Source: Deltaproteobacteria bacterium (GTDB taxonomy: Bacteria; Bdellovibrionota; UBA2394). Taken from it: a stretch of 64,000 nucleotides of DNA. Of the stretch, positions 17,238-25,915 are shown piece after piece. Position 1 is the first letter of the stretch. The number at the start of each line of letters is the position of its first letter. A model generated the notes under the pieces. That model was given only the letters and a program-made list of their open reading frames with translations. It ran no database searches and had not been told where the DNA came from. The translations under genes were made by a program, and so were the position numbers. The DNA lies in contig JAFLCD010000002.1 of NCBI GenBank assembly GCA_017302715.1, forward strand, positions 131,882 to 195,881. The letters are read 5' to 3'.

Positions 17238-18585
17238 TTTTAATTTCTCCTCTTAGTCGCGTTAGTTCCTGATCAATTTGCAAAATTATTTTTTCTCGTT
17301 GAGCCTTAGCTTTAAAAAGTTCAAGGCGGCGTTTCTCCATTTCTTTTTCAAGAGTTTCGAGAGAATTTTTGAGAACTTCTGTGCGATTTGATTTCTTCCA
17401 CAATTGATCGGCAACTTTGAAATCATTTTCATTGGCGATTAAATTAACGGTGGTCGGAAAGAATAGTTCAGAAAGCAAGCCCACTCCAAAGATTACGCGG
17501 CCGGTGACAACAATATAATAAGAAGCGCCGATCTCCACAGCAGCTCGAGCGGAGAAATCAAAAGAATCTAAGAATTCTTGAATCGGAATTTCAGATTGAG
17601 CCGCTGCAGCCGGATTGACGTTTGAATAAAAATTTCTGATTCCAACGACGCCATATTCAAGATCCTGAAAATCCTGGATGAGTCGATAGAGCTCGCGAAT
17701 CTGTGTAGCTCTAAACTCTACATCTTCTTTTAAAAGTGGATCGAATAAATTTCTTACGCCGGTGTATTTCATCCAGTCTGAAATCGAGAGAAGAAAGGCC
17801 TTTACCTGAAATGAATCCGTAGCTTGCGGAAAAAGTTTAGTAAGAAGTGGGGTAAGCTGTCCGTCAAAACGCGAATTGACTTCATCGTATTTGATTTGTT
17901 CTTCGCGAGCTTTTTTTCCAATCTCAATCGCTTTGTCTTTGGCGAGATTCATGAGCAGACCGGCTTGCTCGGCATAAGTCTGCATGGCGACTTGATACTG
18001 AATGCCTTCAATCATTCCTCGATCGATAGCTTCTTGGATCATGTCTTTTTGATCTGGAGACATGAGACTCACTTGCAAATAAAACTCGAGTGAATTGAAA
18101 AGCACGCGAACTTCAGACGTAAGTTTCATCCAATCCGAACGAACTTCTCTTTCGTGATCGTATCTTTTTTTCCACCACTGCGTCCATTCGCTCAGTGTCT
18201 GCGGAAAATAAGACTTCATTTTAGGAGCTTCAAATTTTTCGCGCACCAATCGATACGCTGATTTGACTCCGCTATCTCGAGACTTTAAAAAAGCTTTTCC
18301 TACTTCGGGAATCAATTCGGATCGCTGATCAAAGCGAGAGATCAGATTGAATTTTTTTCTTTGGCATTCGTCGCTATAGCAGGGGTTTTTACCTTGCAGA
18401 ATTCTTTGAAGCTGATCATTGGCCATCGCTCTTTGTTTTTCAAGGCGAGCGATTTTATCTGCCTGAGATGGCGACGACTGAGCAACGGCAGTCGACACTC
18501 CTAATAGGTGTGCGAAAGCCAAACTCGCTGCAAAATAGCGAATACCTGCTAACGGCAATGTCACGAATTTTCCCCTCGAGATCAC
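17227..18585 (-). CDS. exported helical protein (unknown operon, gene 1)
   Basis: Protein of 452 residues, the largest product of the operon. A signal peptide is followed at about residues 68-74 by a Cys pair (PCYSDEC) and then a mainly helical body. A hydrophobic segment lies near 360-380 and a strongly charged coiled coil covers the last 60 residues. No family is recognised. A terminator upstream (18649-18665) separates it from the degenerate GGDEF gene, so the operon probably starts from a promoter in the 76-base gap. Confidence 0.65.
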   Translation of the reverse strand: MISRGKFVTLPLAGIRYFAASLAFAHLLGVSTAVAQSSPSQADKIARLEKQRAMANDQLQRILQGKNPCYSDECQRKKFNLISRFDQRSELIPEVGKAFLKSRDSGVKSAYRLVREKFEAPKMKSYFPQTLSEWTQWWKKRYDHEREVRSDWMKLTSEVRVLFNSLEFYLQVSLMSPDQKDMIQEAIDRGMIEGIQYQVAMQTYAEQAGLLMNLAKDKAIEIGKKAREEQIKYDEVNSRFDGQLTPLLTKLFPQATDSFQVKAFLLSISDWMKYTGVRNLFDPLLKEDVEFRATQIRELYRLIQDFQDLEYGVVGIRNFYSNVNPAAAAQSEIPIQEFLDSFDFSARAAVEIGASYYIVVTGRVIFGVGLLSELFFPTTVNLIANENDFKVADQLWKKSNRTEVLKNSLETLEKEMEKRRLELFKAKAQREKIILQIDQELTRLRGEIKNDS

Positions 18586-18648
18586 TTTACTGAAGGCGAG
18601 ATTTGCGACGCAATGCTTTTTCGCGATGCAACAAAATTTATTTGAAAA

Positions 18649-18665
18649 CTAACGCAACGCGTTAG
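18649..18665 (-). terminator. intrinsic terminator after the degenerate GGDEF gene
   Basis: CTAACGC-GTT-GCGTTAG on the minus strand is a 7-bp stem with a three-base loop followed by TTTTC. It overlaps the stop codon of the gene at 18662-19552. The stem is short, so efficiency is uncertain. Confidence 0.55.
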
Positions 18666-19552
18666 TGCTGATGCGCGCCAGTTTCAATCGAAGAGATAAC
18701 AAAGGGAAGTCGCCATTCTCTTTTATTCGAGTGAATTTTAAGGCCCTTCAATGCATCTTCGAGTCGATCTTTGCATTTTGAAAGATGGCTTGAATCTGCG
18801 TTCGAAAGAAAAATGAGAAACTCATTTTCTTTATTGTGAAGAATGCGGTCAGAATTTCTAACTGCTGATTGGATCATTCGTGAGATCAGATCGATAACTT
18901 CGGTTGTTCCGATATCACTTAAAGCCGATTTCGCTCGGCTCCAAGAATTCAAAGTAATTTTAAGACCAAATTTGGATTTATCTTCCCGCGGGCCAAGTAA
19001 TTCTCCCAAAATCTGACGACTTTGAATGGGACAACTTAAGCTTCTGGCTGGATCAAAACTGCTCAGTTGAGGAAACTTTTTCTCAACCAATCTTTGCAGT
19101 CTCTCATTTTGAGCCTTCAGACGTTTTTTTCGACCAATCTCTTCAATGAGACGAGGTAGCTGAATCAGATAATCCAAACTTTTTGTTTCACTGAGAGCCA
19201 CAATACAAGAATGCAGAACTTTTTTTCTCTTCTGGTTAAGAAGTTGAAACCCAGAAGGGGTGACGATCAAGATAATAGGAGAATTTTTATGTGCTTTTGT
19301 GATGGCATCAAAAGTTTTAAGAGAGGTTGAGGTAAAATTCTTTATTTCAGCTATTACCCCATCCGGAGCGTCTATTTTTTTTAAAGCAGGGGCTTTGAAT
19401 TCAGCAAAACGAAAATAAGAAAAATGATAAGTAGGAAATCGCTTCTCGAGTAAATTTTTTAAGAACACAGACTTGGTGGCCGGAGCATTTCCTGAAGAAT
19501 TATCAGGAGTACTTTGAATCACCCGCCATCTTGCCCCCCATTTTTCCCGCAC
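18662..19552 (-). CDS. degenerate REC-GGDEF-like protein
   Basis: Protein of 296 residues. Residues about 20-125 alternate strands and helices like a response-regulator receiver but lack a clear phospho-Asp. A coiled coil (125-150) leads to a C-terminal domain with the GGDEF fold pattern, where SDRILHNKENEFLIFL aligns with the usual D-x-x-x-R-x-GGDEF-x-x-x-L. GGDEF itself is replaced by NKENEF, so diguanylate cyclase activity is unlikely. It may be a c-di-GMP effector or a structural remnant. It diverges from the exported protein at 19617. Confidence 0.6.
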   Translation of the reverse strand: MREKWGARWRVIQSTPDNSSGNAPATKSVFLKNLLEKRFPTYHFSYFRFAEFKAPALKKIDAPDGVIAEIKNFTSTSLKTFDAITKAHKNSPIILIVTPSGFQLLNQKRKKVLHSCIVALSETKSLDYLIQLPRLIEEIGRKKRLKAQNERLQRLVEKKFPQLSSFDPARSLSCPIQSRQILGELLGPREDKSKFGLKITLNSWSRAKSALSDIGTTEVIDLISRMIQSAVRNSDRILHNKENEFLIFLSNADSSHLSKCKDRLEDALKGLKIHSNKREWRLPFVISSIETGAHQH

Positions 19553-19616
19553 TTAGAGATTATCGACTTTCAAAAACCTAGCAAGCAAGCGTAATTTAGT
19601 AGGGGAGAAAAAAATT

Positions 19617-20291
19617 ATGAAAAAAACGTCTCAAATGCGCGCGAATCTCTCACTTCTTTTGTCTTTGTGTGTCATCTCGACGATTTTTTTTACTCCTCAG
19701 TCGAGTGAGGCCATGATTTTTAAACCTCTCGAAGCAAAATCGGTCTGCTTTATTTCATTTTCATCCAAAATTTCTGAGGAAGTTCGATCGGCCGTTAGAA
19801 ATATTCTCAGAGATTATTTTGATGGGGATTGCAGTCAACTTCAGTCCTCCATGGAGGATCCTTTTTTAGATTCCTCTAAGTCGATGTGGCCCAAGGTGCA
19901 GGGACTTGGACTTTGGTTGGGATCTTCAAATTCATCGCAAGAGCTTTCAATGAGAGGCTTTGATCTTGAAAGTGGCTTAGAGTTTGGCTCTGCAAAAAAT
20001 ATTTCACTTAAGAATTTAATTCCTGCTCTTTTGAAGCAACATCCGATGGTGGGAATCATTCGACCGACGGGCTTTGTCATTTGGAAAGATATTGGTTCAG
20101 CCAATGTTCAGGTGTTTGAGAGAAGGAATGTAAAACGACATCCTTTATTGCCTCATCTTTTAGAAATTTCGGGCGCCGTTAAAAAAACTCCTCTGCTTAA
20201 GCAAAAGGAAGGGGATCTTGTAAGCTCTTCAGACTTCTCTCTCGACACTACAGCTTCTCTCTGGCTAAAAGTTTTGGAAGCTCATGAGTGA
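19617..20291 (+). CDS. exported protein of unknown function
   Basis: Protein of 224 residues with a signal peptide ending near SSEA. GGGGAG lies about nine bases upstream of the ATG. The mature part contains two Cys (CFIS and DCSQ) that could pair, and a central HPMVGIIRPTGF segment. No family is recognised. It overlaps the next gene by eight bases. It is divergent from the degenerate GGDEF gene across a 64-base gap. Confidence 0.6.
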   Translation: MKKTSQMRANLSLLLSLCVISTIFFTPQSSEAMIFKPLEAKSVCFISFSSKISEEVRSAVRNILRDYFDGDCSQLQSSMEDPFLDSSKSMWPKVQGLGLWLGSSNSSQELSMRGFDLESGLEFGSAKNISLKNLIPALLKQHPMVGIIRPTGFVIWKDIGSANVQVFERRNVKRHPLLPHLLEISGAVKKTPLLKQKEGDLVSSSDFSLDTTASLWLKVLEAHE

Positions 20292-20769
20292 TGAACGAGA
20301 GAAAAAATCTTGGGCAGAGATAGATTCGGCCCGCAATCGAGGCGTAAAAGCGACAAAATCCGTTTCTAAAGCGGATGCTCGGGAGCAAAAGCTAGCTTCT
20401 TCAGCTGCCAAGAAAAAACTCGAAGCACTTTTTAGTTCAAGTCCTCTCTCTAAAGAAAAAGCGGCTAAGCTAAATGAGATTCATAAATTACGTCTGAGCG
20501 ATCGAAATCAATATTATCAAAAGATGAGTGAGTATCTAAAAGATTATGGAACTCCACGTGAATGGGATGCTCAACTTTTTTTCTTGGATCATCGAGATGT
20601 AAATGTCGTTTGTGAGATTTTAGACGAATTAAAAAAAACAGCACCTCGTGAAAACTTAAGTCGACAAGATGTGCTCGGTTCTAAGCTAAAGGTCATGAGT
20701 CTTTCTACTTTTGACTCAAAGCTTTTAGATAAAATTAAAGAAGTTCAGGTTGCGATTTTAAAAACTTAA
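20284..20769 (+). CDS. cytoplasmic protein of unknown function
   Basis: Protein of 161 residues without signal peptide or membrane segment. The first 60 residues are Lys/Ala/Ser-rich and probably disordered or coiled; the C-terminal 90 residues look like a small helical domain (TPREWDAQLFFLDHRD and following). It starts eight bases inside the previous gene, so the two are coupled. No function can be inferred. Confidence 0.55.
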   Translation: MSDEREKKSWAEIDSARNRGVKATKSVSKADAREQKLASSAAKKKLEALFSSSPLSKEKAAKLNEIHKLRLSDRNQYYQKMSEYLKDYGTPREWDAQLFFLDHRDVNVVCEILDELKKTAPRENLSRQDVLGSKLKVMSLSTFDSKLLDKIKEVQVAILKT

Positions 20770-20796
20770 TTTAATGGGTCGAATTATCTGGCTGAT

Positions 20797-21234
20797 TTAT
20801 CGGGCTGCGTTCTTTGAAGCGGGCTTTTTTGGAATCGATTTAACCTGCGTAGGCTTAGACTTAGGCTTTCGCTCGTGACGTTTTACTTTTAAAATCTTCT
20901 GCTCAAGACGCGAAACTAAATGTTGATAGTGATCAATTTCGGCGCGCGCTGCTTTCATTCTCACTTCGCGCATTTCGCCTTTATCTATTTTTACATCCGA
21001 TTTTCCATCTGTTTTGCGCGGTGGAGATTGAAGTTCAGAAAGTTTTCGCTGGGCGATCATCAGACGAGCTCGAGAAGAAATCAGTTCTTCTTGAGGACTT
21101 AGTTCATCTCGATCTTGAAAATTACTAACGATTTCTCCAAATCTTTTGACGGCGTAAGTTTCTGGTCGAACGATCTCGACTTTTGAAGGTGGAGTCGAAG
21201 AAATCACAGTCAAAAAAAGAGCCAAATCGAGCAT
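20797..21234 (-). CDS. small basic coiled-coil protein of unknown function
   Basis: Protein of 145 residues. A short hydrophobic N-terminus (residues 2-13) could be a weak signal. The middle (about 45-115) is a heptad-like coiled coil, and the last 30 residues are a Lys/Pro/Ala-rich basic tail. It could bind nucleic acid or cell wall through the tail, but nothing specific is visible. It converges on the gene ending at 20769 with 27 bases between. Confidence 0.5.
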   Translation of the reverse strand: MLDLALFLTVISSTPPSKVEIVRPETYAVKRFGEIVSNFQDRDELSPQEELISSRARLMIAQRKLSELQSPPRKTDGKSDVKIDKGEMREVRMKAARAEIDHYQHLVSRLEQKILKVKRHERKPKSKPTQVKSIPKKPASKNAAR

Positions 21235-21351
21235 CCATTTATTCTGCCAAGAAGGCTTTAGCTATGCATTCTTTTTCGAAAAGTGACTTATTTTGTCGGG
21301 CAAAAAAGGGCTAATTTTGGCTTAAATACCGCTTAAAGTGGGTTTATAGCT

Positions 21352-21367
21352 CGGCAAGACTTTTGCA
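21352..21367 (+). promoter_or_regulatory. probable sigma-54-like promoter
   Basis: CGGCAA-GACTT-TTGCA has exact GG-N10-GC spacing and a full TTGCA -12 box but an imperfect -24 box. The predicted start near 21378 is 35 bases before the gene at 21413. Two GCTTAAA direct repeats (about 21320-21337) lie upstream and might bind a regulator. Confidence 0.45.
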
Positions 21368-21412
21368 TTCTCTTAGAGCATAGGCGTTTCGCCTAAGTGA
21401 ATTGGAGGACTT

Positions 21413-21868
21413 ATGCTTTCAGTTTTATTTACCTGTTTATTTGGACTCGTCAGCAAAACTTCGACTATTGAAACGACGACTTTAAGTCATATGGTAGCTT
21501 CAGCTTCTCGAGAAGAAATACATTTAATCGGAAGAATCAAAGCCCTTCGTTTGGCCACCGAAAAGCTTCCAACCAATTGGAAGTCGAGCAATCTCAAGGA
21601 TGCGCTGACAAAAGATATTTTATTAAATGAAATCGCAGCTGAAGAAGCCAGATCTGTAGAGCGATGGAATATTCTCTCATCGCATACCTCACTCATTTTT
21701 AAAAAGCAGGAATCAGATCCCAGTATCTTAAAAATTAAAAAATCTTTGGACGCCTGGCCGAAGCTTCATTCCGAGATTAACAATCGTTTAGATATTTATA
21801 ATCTCAAGCTTAAAGATGGAATTTTGCAAAATCTTGCGACTCGTTTAACGACGAAGAAATTTAATTAA
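21413..21868 (+). CDS. small helical exported protein of unknown function
   Basis: Protein of 151 residues. GGAGG lies five bases before the ATG. The N-terminus has a short hydrophobic stretch (residues 2-13) that may be a signal sequence, and the remainder is predicted to be almost fully helical with two long amphipathic helices. No family is recognised. Its stop codon shares the palindrome TTAA with the tyrS stop on the opposite strand. Confidence 0.55.
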   Translation: MLSVLFTCLFGLVSKTSTIETTTLSHMVASASREEIHLIGRIKALRLATEKLPTNWKSSNLKDALTKDILLNEIAAEEARSVERWNILSSHTSLIFKKQESDPSILKIKKSLDAWPKLHSEINNRLDIYNLKLKDGILQNLATRLTTKKFN

Positions 21869-23052
21869 ACGATTTTAAAGTATTTGAGTTTTCCAACTTT
21901 CAAAACGTCTTTGGGTTTAAGTTTAGAGGTAGAGAATTCTAAATCTATTTTCTCACCATTCACTTTAATCGCGCCTGACGTAACTAATCGTTTTCCTTCA
22001 CCTGCAGAAAATAATCCGCAGTCCGCCGCCAAATATTTATAAAGCGGAATATCTTTTGGAATCTCTGCCCACTTAAGCTCCGGCATATCTTCGGGAGCTT
22101 CTTGTTTTGAAAATTGATTGATGAAACTCTGAGTTTCTTTCTCGCCTGCACCGGCGCCATGAAATTCATCGACGATCGTGGCCGCGAGTTTAAGTTTTGC
22201 ATCTCGCGGGTGACCTTTTAAAAGAATTTCGATTTCATTCGAAGAAATTCTAGTCAAATGTTCATAATATTTTTTCATAAGAGCATCTGGGATGCTCATG
22301 ATTTTTCCAAACATATCCTTAGGTGCATCGTTGATGCCTATTGAATTGCCTAAGCTTTTACTCATTTTTTCAACGCCGTCTGTTCCCTCAATGAGCGGAA
22401 GCAAAATTAACACTTGAGGTTCCTGTTTCGCCCCATACTGAAGATCTCGACCTACGAGCAAATTAAAACGCTGGTCTTGTCCACCGATTTCGATATCCGC
22501 TTTAAGCGCGACAGAGTCGTAACCTTGAATAAGTGGATATAAAAATTCGTGAATCGCGATACTTTGATTCGAAGTGTATCTTTTTTTAAAATCATCTCGC
22601 TCGAGCATTCGTGCGACATTCATTTGAGACGCAAGAGTAATCAAATCGCTGGCCAAAAGTTTTTGGCACCATTCTGAATTAAAAACCACCTTCGTTTTTT
22701 TGGGATCGAGAATTTTAAAAACTTGAGCTTTATAAGTTTCGGCATTTGAAGCCACTTCTTCGCTTGAAAGGGGAGGGCGGGTTTTATTTTTCCCGGAGGG
22801 ATCGCCAATGCGGCCTGTAAAATCTCCAATCAAAAATAAAATCTCATGGCCTAGCTCTTGAAAATCGCGCAATTTTCGTAAACCAACCGTGTGACCCAAA
22901 TGTAAATCGGGAGCGGTGGGGTCAAATCCCATCTTCACTCGAAGGGGGCGTTTTTCTTTGGCAGCTTTTTCTAGTTTTTGAACGAGTTCTTTTTCAGAAA
23001 GAATTTCGGTAGTGCCGCGTTTTAAAATTTCAAGAGCTTGAGCTGGGTTCAT
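21865..23052 (-). CDS. tyrS: tyrosyl-tRNA synthetase
   Basis: Protein of 395 residues, class Ic aminoacyl-tRNA synthetase. The HIGH motif appears as HLGH (51-54) and the second signature as KMSKS (229-233). A C-terminal S4 RNA-binding domain covers the last 60 residues. It charges tRNA-Tyr. The motif spacing matches the TyrZ-like bacterial subgroup rather than the E. coli-like one; this is by eye. The gene lies 13 bases downstream of ymdB. Confidence 0.95.
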   Translation of the reverse strand: MNPAQALEILKRGTTEILSEKELVQKLEKAAKEKRPLRVKMGFDPTAPDLHLGHTVGLRKLRDFQELGHEILFLIGDFTGRIGDPSGKNKTRPPLSSEEVASNAETYKAQVFKILDPKKTKVVFNSEWCQKLLASDLITLASQMNVARMLERDDFKKRYTSNQSIAIHEFLYPLIQGYDSVALKADIEIGGQDQRFNLLVGRDLQYGAKQEPQVLILLPLIEGTDGVEKMSKSLGNSIGINDAPKDMFGKIMSIPDALMKKYYEHLTRISSNEIEILLKGHPRDAKLKLAATIVDEFHGAGAGEKETQSFINQFSKQEAPEDMPELKWAEIPKDIPLYKYLAADCGLFSAGEGKRLVTSGAIKVNGEKIDLEFSTSKLKPKDVLKVGKLKYFKIV

Positions 23053-23065
23053 TTAAATAAAGATC

Positions 23066-23860
23066 TCATAAAACATTTTTACGAACCCGTTCAATTTCAA
23101 CACATCGTCCCGAATCCGAGTCGATCGAAAAAATCACGCCTGAAAGCGGGCCGGGTCCTTCGGCCACTTCCATTTTAATGGGAAGTTTCTTTAGAAATCT
23201 TTCTAAAATAATTTCTTTTTTCATTCCGATCACCGAATCAAGAGGTCCGTTCATTCCTGCATCGGTTAAAAACCCGGTTCCCTTTGGAAGAATTCGCTCG
23301 TCCGCCGTAGGCACATGGGTGTGAGTTCCTACAATCGCCGACACTCGACCATCCACAAAATAACCCATCGCTGATTTCTCACTTGAAACTTCGGCATGCA
23401 TATCGACCAAGATGATCGACGTTTCTCGGCGAACAGATTCGATCTCTCTATTGAATGCCTGAAACGGGCAATCGAGTGGGTCCATAAAAACTCGGCCCAT
23501 TAAATTGATGATTCCGATTTTGTGGCCCGATTTTCCCATCACCACCGTTGAGCCTTTGCCGATCGTGCCCGCAGGATAATTCGCGGGTCTAACAAGTTTG
23601 GAAGCATATTCATTAAAAGTTTGAGGCCATTCCTTTTTATCGAAAGTGTGGTTTCCGCCAGTGATGATATCGACGCCGGTTGCGAGAATTTCTTTGCAAA
23701 TTTGTTGAGTGATGCCAAATCCATGAGCTGCGTTTTCGCCATTCGCGATAATCAAATCGAGTTTGTGTTCTTCACGTATTTTAGGAATTCCCGCTTCTAG
23801 AATTCTGCGCCCCGAAGAGCCCACAATATCGCCAAGGAAGAGTATTTTAATGACTGACAT
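23066..23860 (-). CDS. ymdB: YmdB-type metallophosphodiesterase
   Basis: Protein of 264 residues. It begins with ILFLGDIVGSSGR and continues with IANGENAAHG, GGNHTFDKKE and later VDMHAE and GTHTHVPT, the dinuclear metal-binding blocks of the TIGR00282/YmdB family. Members hydrolyse cyclic nucleotides or 2',3'-cyclic phosphates and affect cell-surface and RNA processes in Firmicutes. It is upstream of tyrS on the same strand and probably co-transcribed. Confidence 0.9.
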   Translation of the reverse strand: MSVIKILFLGDIVGSSGRRILEAGIPKIREEHKLDLIIANGENAAHGFGITQQICKEILATGVDIITGGNHTFDKKEWPQTFNEYASKLVRPANYPAGTIGKGSTVVMGKSGHKIGIINLMGRVFMDPLDCPFQAFNREIESVRRETSIILVDMHAEVSSEKSAMGYFVDGRVSAIVGTHTHVPTADERILPKGTGFLTDAGMNGPLDSVIGMKKEIILERFLKKLPIKMEVAEGPGPLSGVIFSIDSDSGRCVEIERVRKNVL

Positions 23861-23957
23861 AATAGAGTTTTAAAGATTTAACATGGAATAGGAGTGGGGC
23901 AAAGAAGTCCCTTAAAAGCCGTCTACGCTTAAAATATCGCATTTAAGGCGATTCATT

Positions 23958-23973
23958 TGGCATCGAAATTGCA
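23958..23973 (+). promoter_or_regulatory. sigma-54 promoter
   Basis: TGGCAT-CGAAA-TTGCA matches the -24/-12 consensus with exact GG-N10-GC spacing. The predicted start near 23984 gives a 10-base leader before the ATG at 23994. An imperfect inverted repeat (CTTAAA...TTTAAG, about 23928-23947) lies just upstream. Confidence 0.7.
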
Positions 23974-23993
23974 AATAAAATGAGAAGTAGGCT

Positions 23994-24824
23994 ATGAGAA
24001 CGAAATTGAAATTCAATTCTAAAACCCATTTTCTTGGATTTTTCTTATCACTCGCATTGGGGTTTTTATTTTTTTCAAAATTAGAGGCCACTGAAAGCCT
24101 TGCGGGATTTATGGAAGCCCTTCAAAAAGCTGGAGTTCCTGCAGAAAAAATTTATGGCGTCGTTCAAGGGACGGGAGTTCGTTCTACAGATTTAGTTGAA
24201 CTCAAAGTGAAATGGATGAAAAATCAAGGCATTCCAGATGCAACCATTGGAGATTTGATTAGTAAGCACCCACAAATTTTATCTTATCGATTAGAAGCGC
24301 ATGGAGAATGGTTCAGAGCAAATGGATTTCAAAATATCGCGGAGATGTTTAAAAAATACCCCGAAGCTTTTGGATTAAAAGTGAAGGGCAATTTGGATCG
24401 CAAGTTGACGATTTTGAAACGGCCTTGGGGATTAAGCATTCAAGATATCGAAAATCATCCCTTGGTTTTAGGGGCAAGTTACTCTCGACTAGAAGAGGTG
24501 ACGAATTGGCTTACTGAAAAAAATTTTCCAATTTTTGCTTTGAGCACAACAGAAAAAGTGGCGATTTTGATTCGAGGAAAAATTGAAAATGCCTTTGACC
24601 CCATCAAAATTCTACGAGGTTATCCAGGCTTACAGCATGCATTTTTTATAGAAGCTCATGCCAACGGACTTCTTGCCCCTCTTGTTTTAAGTCCTGACCG
24701 GATGAGCGCAGACGCTAGATTGCGATGTCAGCAAATAGTATCTAGAATTGTCACGGAGGCAGATATTTTTAGGCCTGTGTCGCAGCAAAGAATTACGTAT
24801 CAAAGAATCCTGACGGGCAAATGA
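23994..24824 (+). CDS. exported mTERF-like helical repeat protein
   Basis: Protein of 276 residues. The N-terminus is a signal peptide (about 1-35, with a long hydrophobic core). The rest consists of about five helical repeats of 31-35 residues, each opening with a G-[VIFL]-x-x pattern and containing an HP- or YP-type turn, as in ISKHPQILS, KKYPEAFGL and IENHPLVLGA. This is the mTERF motif, best known from nucleic-acid-binding proteins of mitochondria and chloroplasts. Export is unexpected for such a role. The last 32 bases overlap fthC on the other strand. Confidence 0.6.
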   Translation: MRTKLKFNSKTHFLGFFLSLALGFLFFSKLEATESLAGFMEALQKAGVPAEKIYGVVQGTGVRSTDLVELKVKWMKNQGIPDATIGDLISKHPQILSYRLEAHGEWFRANGFQNIAEMFKKYPEAFGLKVKGNLDRKLTILKRPWGLSIQDIENHPLVLGASYSRLEEVTNWLTEKNFPIFALSTTEKVAILIRGKIENAFDPIKILRGYPGLQHAFFIEAHANGLLAPLVLSPDRMSADARLRCQQIVSRIVTEADIFRPVSQQRITYQRILTGK

Positions 24825-25365
24825 TTTGATTCATGGATTCATCGTTTGAATCGATCTTCCAATCGTTCATTAAAATTTGAATATCATAACCAAAGCCGAT
24901 TCTAAAAAATTCTGGATGTTCATTTAAATAGCGATCGTAAAATCCTTTTCCAAATCCGATGCGATGACCAAAGCGAGAAAAGGCAATTCCCGGAACCACT
25001 ACCACCACTTTTTCTGAGGTCGAGAGTTTTGTAGATTTTTCAGATGGCTCAATCGTATACGAAGATTTTTTAAGTTCGCTCCAATCGCTTACTTGATAAA
25101 AATTAATTTTTTCTTTTTCAATACGAGGAAAATATATTTTCTTTTGGTGAGATTTTAATTCCGCATATAAAGGCTCGGTAGAGATTTCATTTTGAATAGG
25201 TGCGTACAGTAACCAATGATCGAATTTTTTATAATGAGATCTAAAAAATTTTAAAGCGCGAAATCCTTCGGCAAGAGAATGCTCTGCAGAAATTTTAGAC
25301 CGTTGATTTTTAAGTGCTTCGCGAATTTCGCTTTTGAGAGTTGGTTGAGTAGTTGGAGTCGGCAT
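24793..25365 (-). CDS. fthC: 5-formyltetrahydrofolate cyclo-ligase
   Basis: Protein of 190 residues with the family signature RFGHRIGFGKGFYDRYL at 131-147 and the N-terminal R/K ATP-binding region. It converts 5-formyl-THF to 5,10-methenyl-THF. It lies directly downstream of 6S RNA, the same arrangement as ygfA in E. coli. The ATG is preceded by the A/T run that ends 6S RNA and shows no ribosome-binding site. Confidence 0.9.
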   Translation of the reverse strand: MPTPTTQPTLKSEIREALKNQRSKISAEHSLAEGFRALKFFRSHYKKFDHWLLYAPIQNEISTEPLYAELKSHQKKIYFPRIEKEKINFYQVSDWSELKKSSYTIEPSEKSTKLSTSEKVVVVVPGIAFSRFGHRIGFGKGFYDRYLNEHPEFFRIGFGYDIQILMNDWKIDSNDESMNQIICPSGFFDT

Positions 25366-25553
25366 GAAAAAAAACTGCTCCCACCTGTACCGTTAGAAGT
25401 CTTTATTTGAACCCAGCAATTGCTAGGTGGGACCCATGTAAATCGCTTTAGGCACAATCCTAAGATTGCGCACACCACATTCAGGGATAGGCCCCCAAGT
25501 TACGTTATAGGTTAAATAAACGCACCTTCCTCACGAATACCGCAGGAGCAGTT
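25366..25553 (-). ncRNA. ssrS: 6S RNA
   Basis: Between zapA and fthC on the minus strand lies a 181-base segment whose ends pair perfectly (AACTGCTCC at the 5' end with GGAGCAGTT at the 3' end) and which is followed by eight T. The 5' part carries TGCGGTATTCGTGAGG, typical of the 6S closing stem. Internal hairpins include GCGCAATC-TTAG-GATTGTGC. Size, shape and the zapA-ssrS-fthC synteny all fit 6S RNA, which binds sigma-70 RNA polymerase in stationary phase. Confidence 0.87.
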
Positions 25554-25850
25554 CTATAACTTGTGATGTATCCATTCTATCAATTGATTGGTCTGTTTGA
25601 GAAGTTCTTTTCCGTTCGACACCCAGTCAAATCTTTCAAAAGCAATCTCAAGAAGCAGGAGGGCTTGTAATTCCGAAGGTTTCATGAGTGGATGCTTTTT
25701 TCCTAACGCGTCGTATCTTTTATTTATCCACGAAGCTGCTTCTAATAATTTTTCTTTGTCGGCTGTTCTCAGCGTGAAGTTGTGGCCATTGACATTGACG
25801 AGTTGTTCACCCGTTTTTGTTTTTGGCGTTGATGATACTTTGGTCGCCAT
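25554..25850 (-). CDS. zapA: cell division protein ZapA
   Basis: Protein of 98 residues with the ZapA N-terminal domain (VNGHNFTLRT, then a helix) and a C-terminal coiled coil around residues 60-98. It stabilises FtsZ filaments at the division ring. The stop codon lies directly against the 5' end of 6S RNA, so 6S may be processed from the zapA transcript or begin from a promoter inside the gene. Confidence 0.85.
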   Translation of the reverse strand: MATKVSSTPKTKTGEQLVNVNGHNFTLRTADKEKLLEAASWINKRYDALGKKHPLMKPSELQALLLLEIAFERFDWVSNGKELLKQTNQLIEWIHHKL

Positions 25851-25915
25851 CTCTTTAGTTTAAAAGTGAAGGCTTACGCTTGACTAGACTTTCTTTTGCT
25901 CTCGTAGTGAAAGGC

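Noticed and set aside
25251-25478. 75-residue minus-strand open frame
   Set aside because: It covers parts of 6S RNA and fthC in another frame and has no ribosome site.
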